From NCBI RefSeq assembly GCF_949987515.2, contig NC_082698.1:2559501-2623500 (forward strand): a stretch of DNA of 64,000 nt. The letters run 5' to 3'. The position numbers and the translations under genes were made by a program. Of this stretch, positions 54,701-64,000 are shown piece after piece. The notes under the pieces were generated by a model. It worked only from the letters and a program-made list of their open reading frames with translations. It did not search any database and had not been told where the DNA came from. Numbering within the stretch: position 1 is the first letter of the stretch; each line of letters begins with the position of its first letter. The stretch is from Delphinus delphis. Taxonomy: Eukaryota; Chordata; Mammalia; Artiodactyla; Delphinidae.

Positions 54701-56329
54701 CCTCTCTCCCCAGGCTCTGCCTGGGACACCAGGCCAGTCGTCGCCTGCAGCTCAGCTGCCCCGGGTCTGGGCTGGACCCCCGCTCTGCTCCGCCCCTGCA
54801 GCCTGGCCCCTCTCAACGCACCTCTGCAGCCCCCACTAAGAGGCAGAGTTTCCCCCTGCCCCTGGGACCCGGGCTGGCTTTGCAGCTGCAGAGGAAAGGA
54901 CAGGGCACCAGCGCCAGCCTGAGCTCTGCACGTGTCCGCCCACTGTCTTGGACCCTGTGACCGCTGTGAGGACAGGCCCAGGCCGGCCGGGGGGCGGGGA
55001 GATGAGGGGGCCCCCTGGGGGTCAGCTAAGCCGTGAAGGCGCACCAGCCAGCCCCGGCTGACCCCGCGCACCCCACCTGTGGGAGAGCCCCCGCCCCCCG
55101 CCCCCACAGAGGCACCCAAGGGCCCAGAGGCACTGAGCGCGGGGGCGAGGAGGGGCGGGTTGCAGCTACGGTGCGGGAGGTGACAGCAGCACTGTCCCAT
55201 CTGCAGGATCGACACCGGGCGCTCCCAGCAAGGAGGAGTCTCATCAGATGGCCAGGCCGCCCAGAGTGGTGTCGCCCAGCTCCCCCGCTCTGCAAACCAG
55301 AGTACCGCTGTGATGGTCAGGTCAGGGCCGCCCGTCCAGGTGCAGCTTTGCAACAAGAGGGCAGAGGAGACCACACACGGGCCTGCTGAGAATCACATGG
55401 GTAAGGAGACCCTGCAACACTCCTCCCCCTCCGACCCCCGCCACTTCCGACAGGGAGGTGGCTGGCAGGGGTCCTGACACTGATGCGCGCGACACGCCCT
55501 TGGCCCTGCGTGGCTGTGAGGACTGCCGCCTGGGGCCTCCCCGGTGACCTGGGCTCACACCTAAACATGGCCTTTACCTCTTCCGTCGCCCGTCCACAGC
55601 CGCATCCAGCCCGCCTGCACCTGGACTCCCACCACAGCCTCCTCGAGGCCAGCCTCCCCAGCACAGTTCCCCCTGCCTCCCCTCCCAGGCCAGGCTTTGT
55701 CAAGCAGAGTGTTTGTTCCCATCACCACCATCCGGGGGCCTGCTGGGGCTCCCCGTCCCCCTGTGGGCCAAGGTCCAGCCCCACACTTATGACAGGGGGG
55801 CCTTCAGCCACTGCGCTGACTCCCCGAGTGGCCGAGGGACCCACCTGGATGCCAGATGCCGACAGGCAGGACGAGCCTTGTGCCTCCGTGAAGGAAGGGA
55901 GGCCCGGGGAGAGAAGGGGAGGACGCTGGCGGGGGCAGTGGGCACCACTCCAGCAAAGGCACAGGGGCAGGGGGCCAACTCCAGGACTCCCATCTCCTCC
56001 CTGTCCCATCCTGTGGGCAAGTGCAGGGGCAAAGGAGGGCCAGAGAGACCCGCCGGGCAGCCTGGAGCCAGGAGCCGCATCCGGCACCATCACCAAGAGC
56101 CCACTGGCTGAGCCATGGAGGTTGAGGGTCAGGAGACAAGGGGAGAACCGGGGAGTGGCAGGGATCTGGTTAGAAAAGGTCTCACTGGCGAGGTGGGGGG
56201 ACGGAGGCAGCTGAGGCCACAGAAGAGCAGCAGGGGGGAGGCTTGTGGTGGATGGGCTGTTCTGTGTCCAGACAGTGGAGCTGGGTATGTGAGTTTATAC
56301 ATGTGGTAAAGCTGCAGAGAACTAGACAT

Positions 56330-56400
56330 ACACGCTCCCACACGCACACACATGCACGCACACGGGGCATGCACATGCGCGAGAACGCACACGAGGGCAC
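56330..56400. repeat. AC-rich low-complexity run
   Basis: Interrupted cacgca and cacaca units with cgcg steps. Confidence 0.85.
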
Positions 56401-57489
56401 ACAGACTGGTGGGATTTGATGGAGGTCGGGGACAGTGTCGCTGCTGTCAATACCCTGCACGACGCTCCCTGGGGGAAACCGGGTGAGGGTGGCCAGGACT
56501 CCTCTGTTATTTCTTACAACTGCATGTGAGCCTACAATTATCTCAAGTTTTGTCAAAGTCCCGCTGGCTGGCGCTTGGAGAAGAGGCTAGAAGGAGGTGG
56601 AACCCCATGAGGGATGACCTGCTGGGGGTCGGGGGCCGCAGGAGGGGCTGACCCGGAGAAGCGAGGGTGGGGTGGCTGCTGGGGCTTCAAAGGGAGGAGA
56701 GGGACCAGTTCCCCCAGGTGCCCCCCAAACAGACAGCAGAGGCTCAGATGGAAAGGAACCAAACTTATAACTTTGACAGGTCACTTGAGTTTGGGAACGA
56801 GGCTAGTTTGCCAGAATGATTCTTCCCTCTTTAATTAAAATCCTTTATTAACTGCCAAACTAATACCTTCCCCCAAGACAGACAAGATAATGAGCCCACA
56901 TCCTTCAGCCCAGGCGGGCAGCCGTCCAAGCAGGCGGGGTGGACTCAGGAGAGAGGCCAGGCCACCACAGACTCGCCTCACTGGGCTGTAGGCATGGCCC
57001 AAACCCAGGGTAGGGGTCCCATCTGGGGCAGAAATCACATCTGACCAGACCCTGAGTACGACAGGTTCTGGACGCCAAGGGATGTCTGGCCTGTGCCCCA
57101 GGAGCCCTGGCTGTGACCACAGACAGGGAGAAGGGGCAGGTACGGCCACCCTGCCATGGGGGCACCACGGGGGCAGTGACTGTCCACCAGCCTGGCTCAG
57201 GGCCTGGATATCGGCCCTAAATTCATATTCTTTTCATTTCATTTGAAACATTCCAAACAGACAAGAATAGGGACCCATATAACAAAAGCCATGTACAGAC
57301 CACCAGCCTTACCCAATGTGAAACCATACTCCCTCCTACCCTTTAAGTATAAAATAAATACCAGTGTCATGACTCCACGCTGATGCAAATGTTATTGCAA
57401 AAAATAAATACATGGGAAAAAGAGACAAATCTCCCAAAACTTCCGTGTAGAAGAACCCCAAGTAGTTAGTTAGATACTCTCCCTAACGA

Positions 57490-58140
57490 TGTCCCTTAAG
57501 TATGGGCCGTGCACAGTGACTTCCTCCCAGAGGACACTATGAACAGGGGGAAAACAATGACCTGACAGGGGAGGCACCTGACAGACCCCAGGCAGGTGAT
57601 CAAGGTCACCATCAGCAGCCAGAAGTCATGTGGCAAGTACGGCCCACACCCTGGGTAGGACGTGATGAGAAGGGCACTTTCCTCTGCGGTTTCTTTTCCG
57701 AAAACCACTGTGCCCTTGTCTAATCACGACAAAAACCTCAGCTGAATCCCAACAGACACACGTCTTACAAAACGCCTGACCGGTACTCCTCAAACTGCCA
57801 AGTGGATGGAAAACAAGGAGAGTCTGAGAAACTGCCCCAGCCAGGAGGAGCCTCAGGAGACACTACCCGTAAGTGTCATGTGGCGTCCTGGGTAGGACCC
57901 TGGGACAGAAAAAGGACATTAGGCAAAAACTACGGAAATCTCAATGAAGTATGGACTTTGGCTCATGACAATGTATCGACATTGGTTCACTAATTATGGC
58001 AAATCAGCCGTACTGGCGTAAGCGGTTAATAATACTGGAAACAGGGCGTTGAGGGGGATACGGAACCCTCTGGACTTTGTACCCCATTTTTCTGTAAATC
58101 TAAAACTAGTCTAAAAACTCAAGTCTATTAGTTTTTTAAA
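57490..58140 (+). mobile_element. Old L1M 3' UTR fragment
   Basis: L1M 3' UTR order is well preserved: 'aaacaaggagagtctgagaa', 'actgccccagccaggaggag', 'cctgggacagaaaaaggaca', 'ttaggcaaaaactacggaaa', 'caatgaagtatggactttgg', and the end 'tttttctgtaaatctaaaac' plus tagtctaaaa. It lies about 130 bases upstream (on the plus strand) of the CpG island edge. Confidence 0.85.
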
Positions 58141-58269
58141 AAAAACTAACCCCTGATTGTCCCCAGTGTCCCCCAAGGTCCCTCAGCTCCTTCTTTGGAG
58201 GACACTGAAGGTTTATTGGGGCTAAAAAACAAGACTCAGGAGGGGAAGCTGGCCCCAAAGAGGCCAGAG

Positions 58270-59870
58270 GCCTGTGTGTGCTGAGGCCCGGGCGGACCTG
58301 TCTTTGCGTCCTTAGCACCAGGTACGGTCCCCTCTGCGCACGGGGAGGGGCGCGCGGGGACACCCGCTCGGGAAGAGCGGGGCTCGACCCTCACCCCCGG
58401 GAGTCGTCAGCATCACCCGGGTGGGCTGCGAGATGCACGCAAGCGCGATGGGGGTGCCGGCTGCTGCTCCTCGCTGGTAGCGAGGCCAGGAGGGGTCGCA
58501 GGCGTCCCCCCTCGCAGAACCGCAGACACCGGGGCGCGGGCTCCGCACCACATCCGGGCCCCCCGAGGACCGGGCAGGGCGAAGGTCTCGGGATGTCCGC
58601 CCTGCTGGGGTCCCCTGCTCCCCAGACACTGCCGCCCGGACCACAGCGGCCTTCGAGGGCCCAGATCCCCGAAGGGCCGCCTTGCCACGGGGGCCGCGGG
58701 GGTGGGGAGCGCCCCGAGCCAGGCTCTGGGTCTCAATCCCGACTCCCTCGGCACCGGGGCCTCCGTGTCCCGGGCGGGAAAATGAGGCCCACGGTCGGGC
58801 CCAGGGCGGAACCTGAACGCGGGTAACGCGGCCAAGCGGCACCTGCACAGGTGCGCCGGGCACCCTCTGGGGAAGTTTCCGGCTTCTGGTTCCTCCCCCC
58901 GCGCGCGCACACGGCAGGACGCGCGCTCCGGGACCCGCAGGCCGGCTCCCGCGCGCTCCTCGGTCCTCGCGCGCCCCCTGGCGCCCGGCGGCCGCCCCTG
59001 CAGGCGGTACGGGCCGGCCGCCAGCGCGGTGAGCAGCGCCCTCGCGTGGACACGCGCCGTCTCCGCCCGCCCAGAGGTCCGCGGCCCGCGTGGAGGCCAC
59101 TCCGGGGCTGGCCGCGCGCCAAGTCCGAGCGGACCTCTACAATCCAGCATGGGCCGGAAAACGAGCGCACAGGCCTGGGCCGTTCTACATTCGACAGAAC
59201 TGACGCTTGAGAACCCCTGGGGGACCTCTTTCCGTTTATGACAGCCGTGGGGGGTGGAAAGCTCAGCGTCACGCGGGGCCCTGGGCGTCGCCTGCCGTCA
59301 CCCGGCCCTGTGGCTGGGGGGAGAGGGGCGCCCCTGTAGATCCCACGACCGCGGCACACGGTGTAACCCAGCCAGTCAGAGCTGGCCACCGGCTCCGACC
59401 ACCAGTTCCGGGGCTGGTATCTGCGCGCGTCCTCCACAGCAGTGCGGCCCCTGGACAGGCTCACAGGCTGCACGTCTCCCGGGGCAAGGCGACCCCGCGC
59501 CAGCGCAGACGCGCCCAAGCCGGCCCTTCCAGAAAGGGGGCGCACCGGGACTTACCTCTCCAGAAGCGGGTTCACTGGGGTCGACCCCTCCAGAAAGTTG
59601 CGCGCAGGGACCGAGGCTTCCAGGAGGGGAAAGACGCAGAGCCTGCGCAGCCCCTCCCCGCAAGTGCCCGGCGCGCCCCTCCCCCAGCCCGGCCCCGAGG
59701 GCGCACACCTGCTCCCGCGGTGGCGCCGGCCGGGCCTGCGCACGTCCTGCCCGGCACCCGGGCCCTCGCGGAGGGCGAGGGAAACTGAGGGTGGGGAGAG
59801 AGAGGCCGGCCGGGCGGGCGGGCGATCTGCAGCCACCCAGAACAGCCCTCCATGGGCTGACCGTGCTCAA
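58270..59870. promoter_or_regulatory. CpG island, candidate promoter
   Basis: CpG dinucleotides are very dense here, unlike the rest of the window (for example gcgcgcgcacac and gcggtaacgcggccaagcgg near 58820-58920), and GC is very high. No repeat is recognised inside. On the minus strand a full consensus 5' splice site, GAG|GTAAGT, lies at 59558-59550. On the plus strand a weaker GCG|GTGAGC lies near 59026-59034. Open frames on both strands are long (up to 311 residues, minus strand) but overlap in many frames and show no known domain, so I do not call an exon. It most likely marks a promoter and first exon of an unidentified gene or non-coding RNA; direction is discussed in the findings. 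Confidence 0.7.
59535..59645. repeat. Imperfect tandem repeat, about 31-bp units
   Basis: Three to four degenerate units each begin with the type ccctccagaaag or cttccaggagg, at about 59527, 59557, 59588 and 59619. The unit start is well conserved and the rest is diverged. It lies across the minus-strand splice-donor motif. Confidence 0.5.
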
Positions 59871-60509
59871 TTCAAATGCAGTCCTCCGGGTCATTAGCAG
59901 GGTGTATTTGTCATAAGAGGACAGCACACATTGTAACGTTTTGTTCGCTTGATTTAGAACTTCATTGTTTGCACAGAGGGTGAGAGGCTTGCTCCGTGAG
60001 CGCCGGGCTGTCCCCCAGGATGCCCCGGGGTGACAGCAACCACCCGGGACCCACGGGGCGGGAAGGGGCTCGCCCCGAGCAGAGGGGCTGCCCTGCCGAC
60101 CGCACCGAGTGGCTGCTGTCCTCCACCCCAGCCAGAGCACAGCGCTTGCTGAGAATGACCATTCGCCGCGTCCAGAAGGTGCAGTGATTGGGAGCTCAAC
60201 CACCCCCTTAGGCGAGTGACCAGAAAATTTCTGAACCTGTTCCCCCCACGCCAAAAAATGGCCCCTGTGACACCCACTGTGCTTGGGTCCTTGGCAGTTT
60301 CTACCTAACAAGCACGGGGCTTCCAGCAGAGCCTGGCCTTCAGCAGAGGGCAGCTCCCGTGATCGTCAGTCTTCTCCCCACCCCACCTCCTGCACCAGCC
60401 TTCTGCCCCATTAGGGCCAGTTGGGGCCCCATCCACAAGCCAGCCCTCCGCCCTGTGCTCAGTGCCCTCTGGCCACCGGGACCTTGAATGGCCTCCCTCC
60501 AAGTCACCA
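59871..60509. other. Gene-free stretch next to CpG island
   Basis: No supported gene or repeat. A long minus-strand frame from the island runs through it without recognisable similarity. Confidence 0.45.
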
Positions 60510-60745
60510 GGGAAGGAACTCTAGAGCCAGGTGACCCAGGACCAAATCCCAGCTCCACCTGGTACTGTGTGACCTGGAGCAAGTGGCTTAACCTCTCTGT
60601 GCTCAGTTTCCCCATCTATAAAATGGGGTTGATAATGCCCACCTTATAGATTGTTGTGAGAAGTAAGCGATTCACTGTGTCAAATATACAGGACAGTACC
60701 TGACACGTCATCAGCACCAGGTAGGTAGGTGTTGCTGTTGCTATA
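60510..60745 (+). mobile_element. MIR SINE, well preserved
   Basis: It contains 'ctctagagccaggtgaccca', 'ggtactgtgtgacctggagc', 'aagtggcttaacctctctgt', 'gctcagtttccccatctata' and 'aaaatggggttgataatgcc'. This is nearly the whole MIR consensus on the plus strand. Confidence 0.92.
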
Positions 60746-63116
60746 CCACGTCACTATCACAGGAATGCATGAAGAGCAAGGACTCAGGACACTGACTGTG
60801 TTGAGGGTAATGTGCACATTTCCCTAGTGAACAGTTTTGGTCAAGTTCAAAGAGAAGACTCATTAGCGGGACAGCAGTTACACTAAGTGGCTCTTCAACA
60901 GGACCTCTAGCAAAGAGGTCCCCCCGTCCCCCCTCAGACCACACCCCCAAGGCTTCATGGGCCTGCGGAGTCCCACTGGCAGGGCCCTCACTCAGGGAAC
61001 CCACGCTGTTCAACACTCTGCTGTCACCTTGAAATGCATCATTGTATCTTTGGACTTGTGTTTGCTAGGTGCAGTCTCAGGGGACGACGTGCGTGCCCAC
61101 CTGTCCCCCGCCACCCCGTTCACACAGCGTGGAGTCCCAGTGCCCCTGTGCATGGGAGGTCCCTGAGCCTCAGAGCAAGTACAGGTGAGCCTGTTACATC
61201 TATGAGCCCGCAGCAGGGAGCCCGCAGCCCTGAAAGGCCATGCTTTCCGTTCAAACCACAACTTGCTTCGTACACAGAAAGAAGGCAACAGCGTTCCAAG
61301 AGCCACGCATGACCAGGAACCCTGTCTGTCCCTCTGCCCGGTATCCCTCGTGCTGGCTGACCACTCACGGTGAACTGACAGGAGGCAAAGATGGTACCCA
61401 GACACCCCCTCACCACCACCCCGGGCCCTTCCTCCTGCATCAGCCAGGGCAGTGTTGAGAGAATGCGCACCCATCAAGAAGGGGAATAAAAGGTAGAGTT
61501 TTGTGCAGCATTTCCAACGTCTGGTAACAAAATACACATGCACGCCCAAACTATAAAAACTGTCATTTCACATCCTCCATGTACCGGTAAATGCTCTCGT
61601 ATTTGCACTTAAAGTTGCCATTGCACGATACAAAGAAAAGCGGACTCCGGCTAATAATTTACATCTTTCTTTACCAGGGCATTAAACAGCAACACTTTAA
61701 CACCGTGACACAGAGAACGTGGAAGGAAACGCTTTATGTTTTAGCACCTCTAAGGGCACTTGTTCCTGCTCTATGAACAAAGGGCCGGAGTTTTCATTTG
61801 GCACTGGGCCCAGCACTCAGGCCCCACCGAGGTGATGCAGGAGGCTGCTTCCCAGGAGAGGCAAGTGCCCTGAGGAGCACTCTTCCGGAACAGGACACAC
61901 TTAGGGAACGGAGGGCCCGACACAGAGCCCGGCGCGGTGCTTGTGAGCCACCTGCTCGGCTGCCCCGCCTCCAGAGCCTGACAGCCAGACCCACACACCC
62001 TGCCCAGCAGGACGCAATGACGCTGGAGTGAGACCCTCAGGACACACGAGGGACAAGTGCCCTGGACTGCATCAATCCTGGCCAGATCTCCACTGTGGGC
62101 CCAGAAACAGCTGGGGCCTCTTCCCTGCCTGCACCAGATGGCCTGGAACCTTCCTCTAGAGGGAGGAGGGAGGGAGGGAGGGGCTCTCTGAGGGCATCCA
62201 AGCTCCTATCTGTCACCATGGCCCTTTTTTAAAACACAAAACACAGAGCAATAGCATAAAAAACTATGTAAACGCCGGTAAAAATACCAAGCTTCTCTTC
62301 TTCCTGAATAGACTCCATATCCAGGTTCCAGGCCTGGGTTTGAAGGCTGGGCTGTACTTGGTTCCTGGAGACGGGAACCCTAACCCCCTAACTCCAGGCC
62401 ACGTGGCAGGCATCCCCCCGGCGACCCCACTAAGGGTCAGGCCCTCCCTCTAGGTGTTCATACAGGAAACTTAAACAAAACACGTTGTTTTAGGAGATGG
62501 TTAAAAATTATCTACAAGAGAAAACCATTTAGATGAAGGTGGGGGAGCACACGAAAGGCCTTTTTGGTCACCTAATTTTTACACAGCCACGGTACTCCTG
62601 ACGGATTTCGGAAGCCCAAGACCTCTGGCTGTAGCCGTTGTGCCGCGATGCCCAAAGCACAGTGCTCAGGGCTGGAGTTTGTGTCCCTCCTGGCTCAGAC
62701 CCCCTCCCTGGACCCCTGCGAAGTAACTTAGATGCACCGGAGCCTTCCTCGGGGGATGCTGCTGCCTCAGCGAGGCGGCGCGTGGGGAGCCCGGACACAC
62801 ACCCGACACACGCCCTCCCTGTTGGGCCTGAATGCCCTGAAGCTGGCCGAACTCACGTCTTCCGGATCTGAACGTCTGTGAACATCAGACAAAGCCCCTA
62901 GCATTCTGAAACCAGAGTGGGGTTACTAACTATAAAACCCCGTCTTTGAAATTACCCATTTTGGTGAATGAGGCACCAACTTCTATCCATTCCTACAACT
63001 CAACGTCTGAAATGGGGTATAAAAAAAATGAATTTATCTGCAAAGAACCAAATTACTTTTATTTTGGAAAAAAAATATGTGAATTGTGGTAACAAGTACC
63101 TATTGTCACATTTAAG
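60746..63116. other. Gene-free stretch
   Basis: No supported gene. A (GGGA)n-type purine run lies near 62158-62184. No other repeat was recognised with confidence. Confidence 0.5.
62158..62184. repeat. (GGGA)n-type low-complexity run
   Basis: Repeated ggga units, gagggaggagggagggaggg in order. Confidence 0.9.
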
Positions 63117-63352
63117 AAAACTGACTTTAGGGGCTTCCCTGGTGGCACAGTGGTTGAGAGTCCGCCTGCCGATGCAAGGGGACATGGGTTCATGCCCCGG
63201 TCCGAGAGGATCCCACACGCCGCGGAGTGGCTGGGCCCGTGAGCCATGGCCGCTGGGCCTGCGCGTCCGGAGCCTGTGCTCCGCAATGGGAGAGGCCACA
63301 GCAGTGAGAGGCCCGCGTACCGCAAAAAAAACAAAAACAAAAATTGACTTTA
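63117..63352 (+). mobile_element. CHR SINE (short form) with target-site duplication
   Basis: The body is about 63130-63339, with head 'gggcttccctggtggcacag' and end 'gaggcccgcgtaccgc' plus an A-rich tail containing two C residues. The flanks are aaaactgacttta (63117-63129) and aaaattgacttta (63340-63352), with one mismatch. Confidence 0.95.
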
Positions 63353-63660
63353 ATTAAAACCTAAATCGAAAATCATGCTTCATATTTCAGTCTTAAGCTT
63401 TGAACTTCTGATTTGGCCACGCGATAGGTCTTATTTTTGTAATTCCTTCCAATGAGGCAGGTAATGATTACCTACATCAAGTCATTCAAATGTATTACAG
63501 CTGTTTCAGAGGTCAATTAAACTTCGTAGCATGACTAGAAACGTAGCTTTCTTTAAAAATAAGTTAATACAATGAGATTTTCTAATTATAAACATATGCT
63601 TCCTATTTTTAAAAATTTGTCTCTATCTCAAACTCATCAGGAGGTTTTCTGTAAAGTTTG
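63353..63660. other. Repeat-poor AT-rich block with paired homeodomain-type site
   Basis: No repeat is recognised and there is no open frame. It contains ggtaatgattacc (63460-63472), two inverted TAAT arms with a single central base, and further TAATTA/ATTA cores. It is a candidate regulatory element by composition only. Confidence 0.35.
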
Positions 63661-64000
63661 CAAAGGGAAAATCATTTTTTTCTTCCTTCTTGAGCAAGTT
63701 AGTGATCAGTCAAGATGGACAGCCTGAAGTTCCTGACCGAGGCCAGGAACAGCACGGCTGCCCTGCAAGGCTCAGCTGTCCCACAGGATGACACAAGGTC
63801 CCCGTCATCACCAGGGCAAGGCCAACCACCCCCCCATCCTTTTGCGCCCCAAGGGCCATTTACATTATTTTAGCAAGTCTCAGCACATTTACCTCCTAGG
63901 CCTTCTTCAAATCAATCCTTGGACTACAAAGTAACAGGTGGTAAGAAAGAGGAAGGATGAACTGCCCTACCCAGTGCTCAGGAGAGGGACAGACTTCCGC
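63661..64000. other. Gene-free end of window
   Basis: No supported gene or repeat. Confidence 0.5.

Larger units (their letters stand above)
53288..57489. other. Gene-free GC-rich stretch with AC-rich runs
   Basis: No supported gene despite many overlapping long open frames (268 residues minus strand at 54568-55374, 243 residues plus strand at 55483-56214), which again sit in several frames at once. AC-rich runs lie at about 54601-54700 and 56330-56400. At 57200-57420 the sequence turns AT-rich and may be an old minus-strand L1 piece, not confirmed. Confidence 0.45.

Noticed and set aside
54568..56214. 268-residue minus-strand and 243-residue plus-strand frames
   Set aside because: The first crosses an AC-rich repeat and the second has no known domain. 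Both are explained by GC-rich sequence.
58312..59545. 245-270-residue open frames on the minus strand in the CpG island
   Set aside because: Several overlapping frames are open at once, which is the mark of composition and not of selection. Proline/arginine/glycine-rich composition, no known motif.
59376..60311. 311-residue open frame on the minus strand
   Set aside because: It runs through the CpG island, overlaps many other open frames, has no recognisable domain, and its length is explained by stop depletion in GC-rich DNA. It was not called as a gene.

Overview
This is a nuclear, non-coding mammalian window, almost certainly from a cetacean (most likely a toothed whale). The key evidence is nine copies of the tRNA-derived CHR SINE. 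Each begins with the GGGCTTCCCTGGTGGCGCAG-type head, carries an internal Pol III promoter region and ends in an A-rich tail, and most have clear target-site duplications. MIR, MER5, MLT1/MST-type LTRs, L1M fragments and artiodactyl-type solo LTRs complete a normal whale intergenic or intronic landscape. I found no bacterial, phage or organellar sequence, no CRISPR array and no functional tRNA, rRNA or protein-coding gene that I can defend.

Layout. 1-9 kb is AT-rich and built mostly of old plus-strand L1 3' debris, with two SINEs, a MER5-like piece, a MIR, an LTR fragment and an L1M/HAL1-like ORF1 remnant. 9-25 kb is more GC-rich: one long-form CHR SINE, MLT1/MST-type LTRs, old L1 and a repeat-poor AT-rich block (15.8-16.8 kb) that could be a conserved regulatory element. 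25-46 kb holds four diverged copies of one solo-LTR family (two broken by later L1 or SINE insertions), two copies of a second LTR family, two L1s with clear target-site duplications, a 4 x 40 bp tandem repeat and a minisatellite. 46-58 kb is GC-rich with few repeats. It contains an L1 on the minus strand split by an artiodactyl-type solo LTR, and a processed pseudogene of ribosomal protein S2 (RPS2) on the minus strand with a 14-bp target-site duplication. 58.3-59.9 kb is a strong CpG island with a consensus splice donor on the minus strand. The rest (60-64 kb) holds a MIR, a SINE and another AT-rich unique block.

How it fits together. The most informative large-scale signal is orientation. 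All nine CHR SINEs, 13 of the 14 L1 fragments I could orient, and most LTRs lie on the plus strand. Retroelements in introns tend to be antisense to the host gene. Together with the CpG island near 59 kb and its minus-strand splice donor, this suggests that much of the window may be an intron of a gene transcribed leftwards from about 59 kb. This is inference and I cannot name the gene. The only protein family recognised apart from L1 ORF remnants is the dead RPS2 retrocopy. No previously undescribed system is evident.
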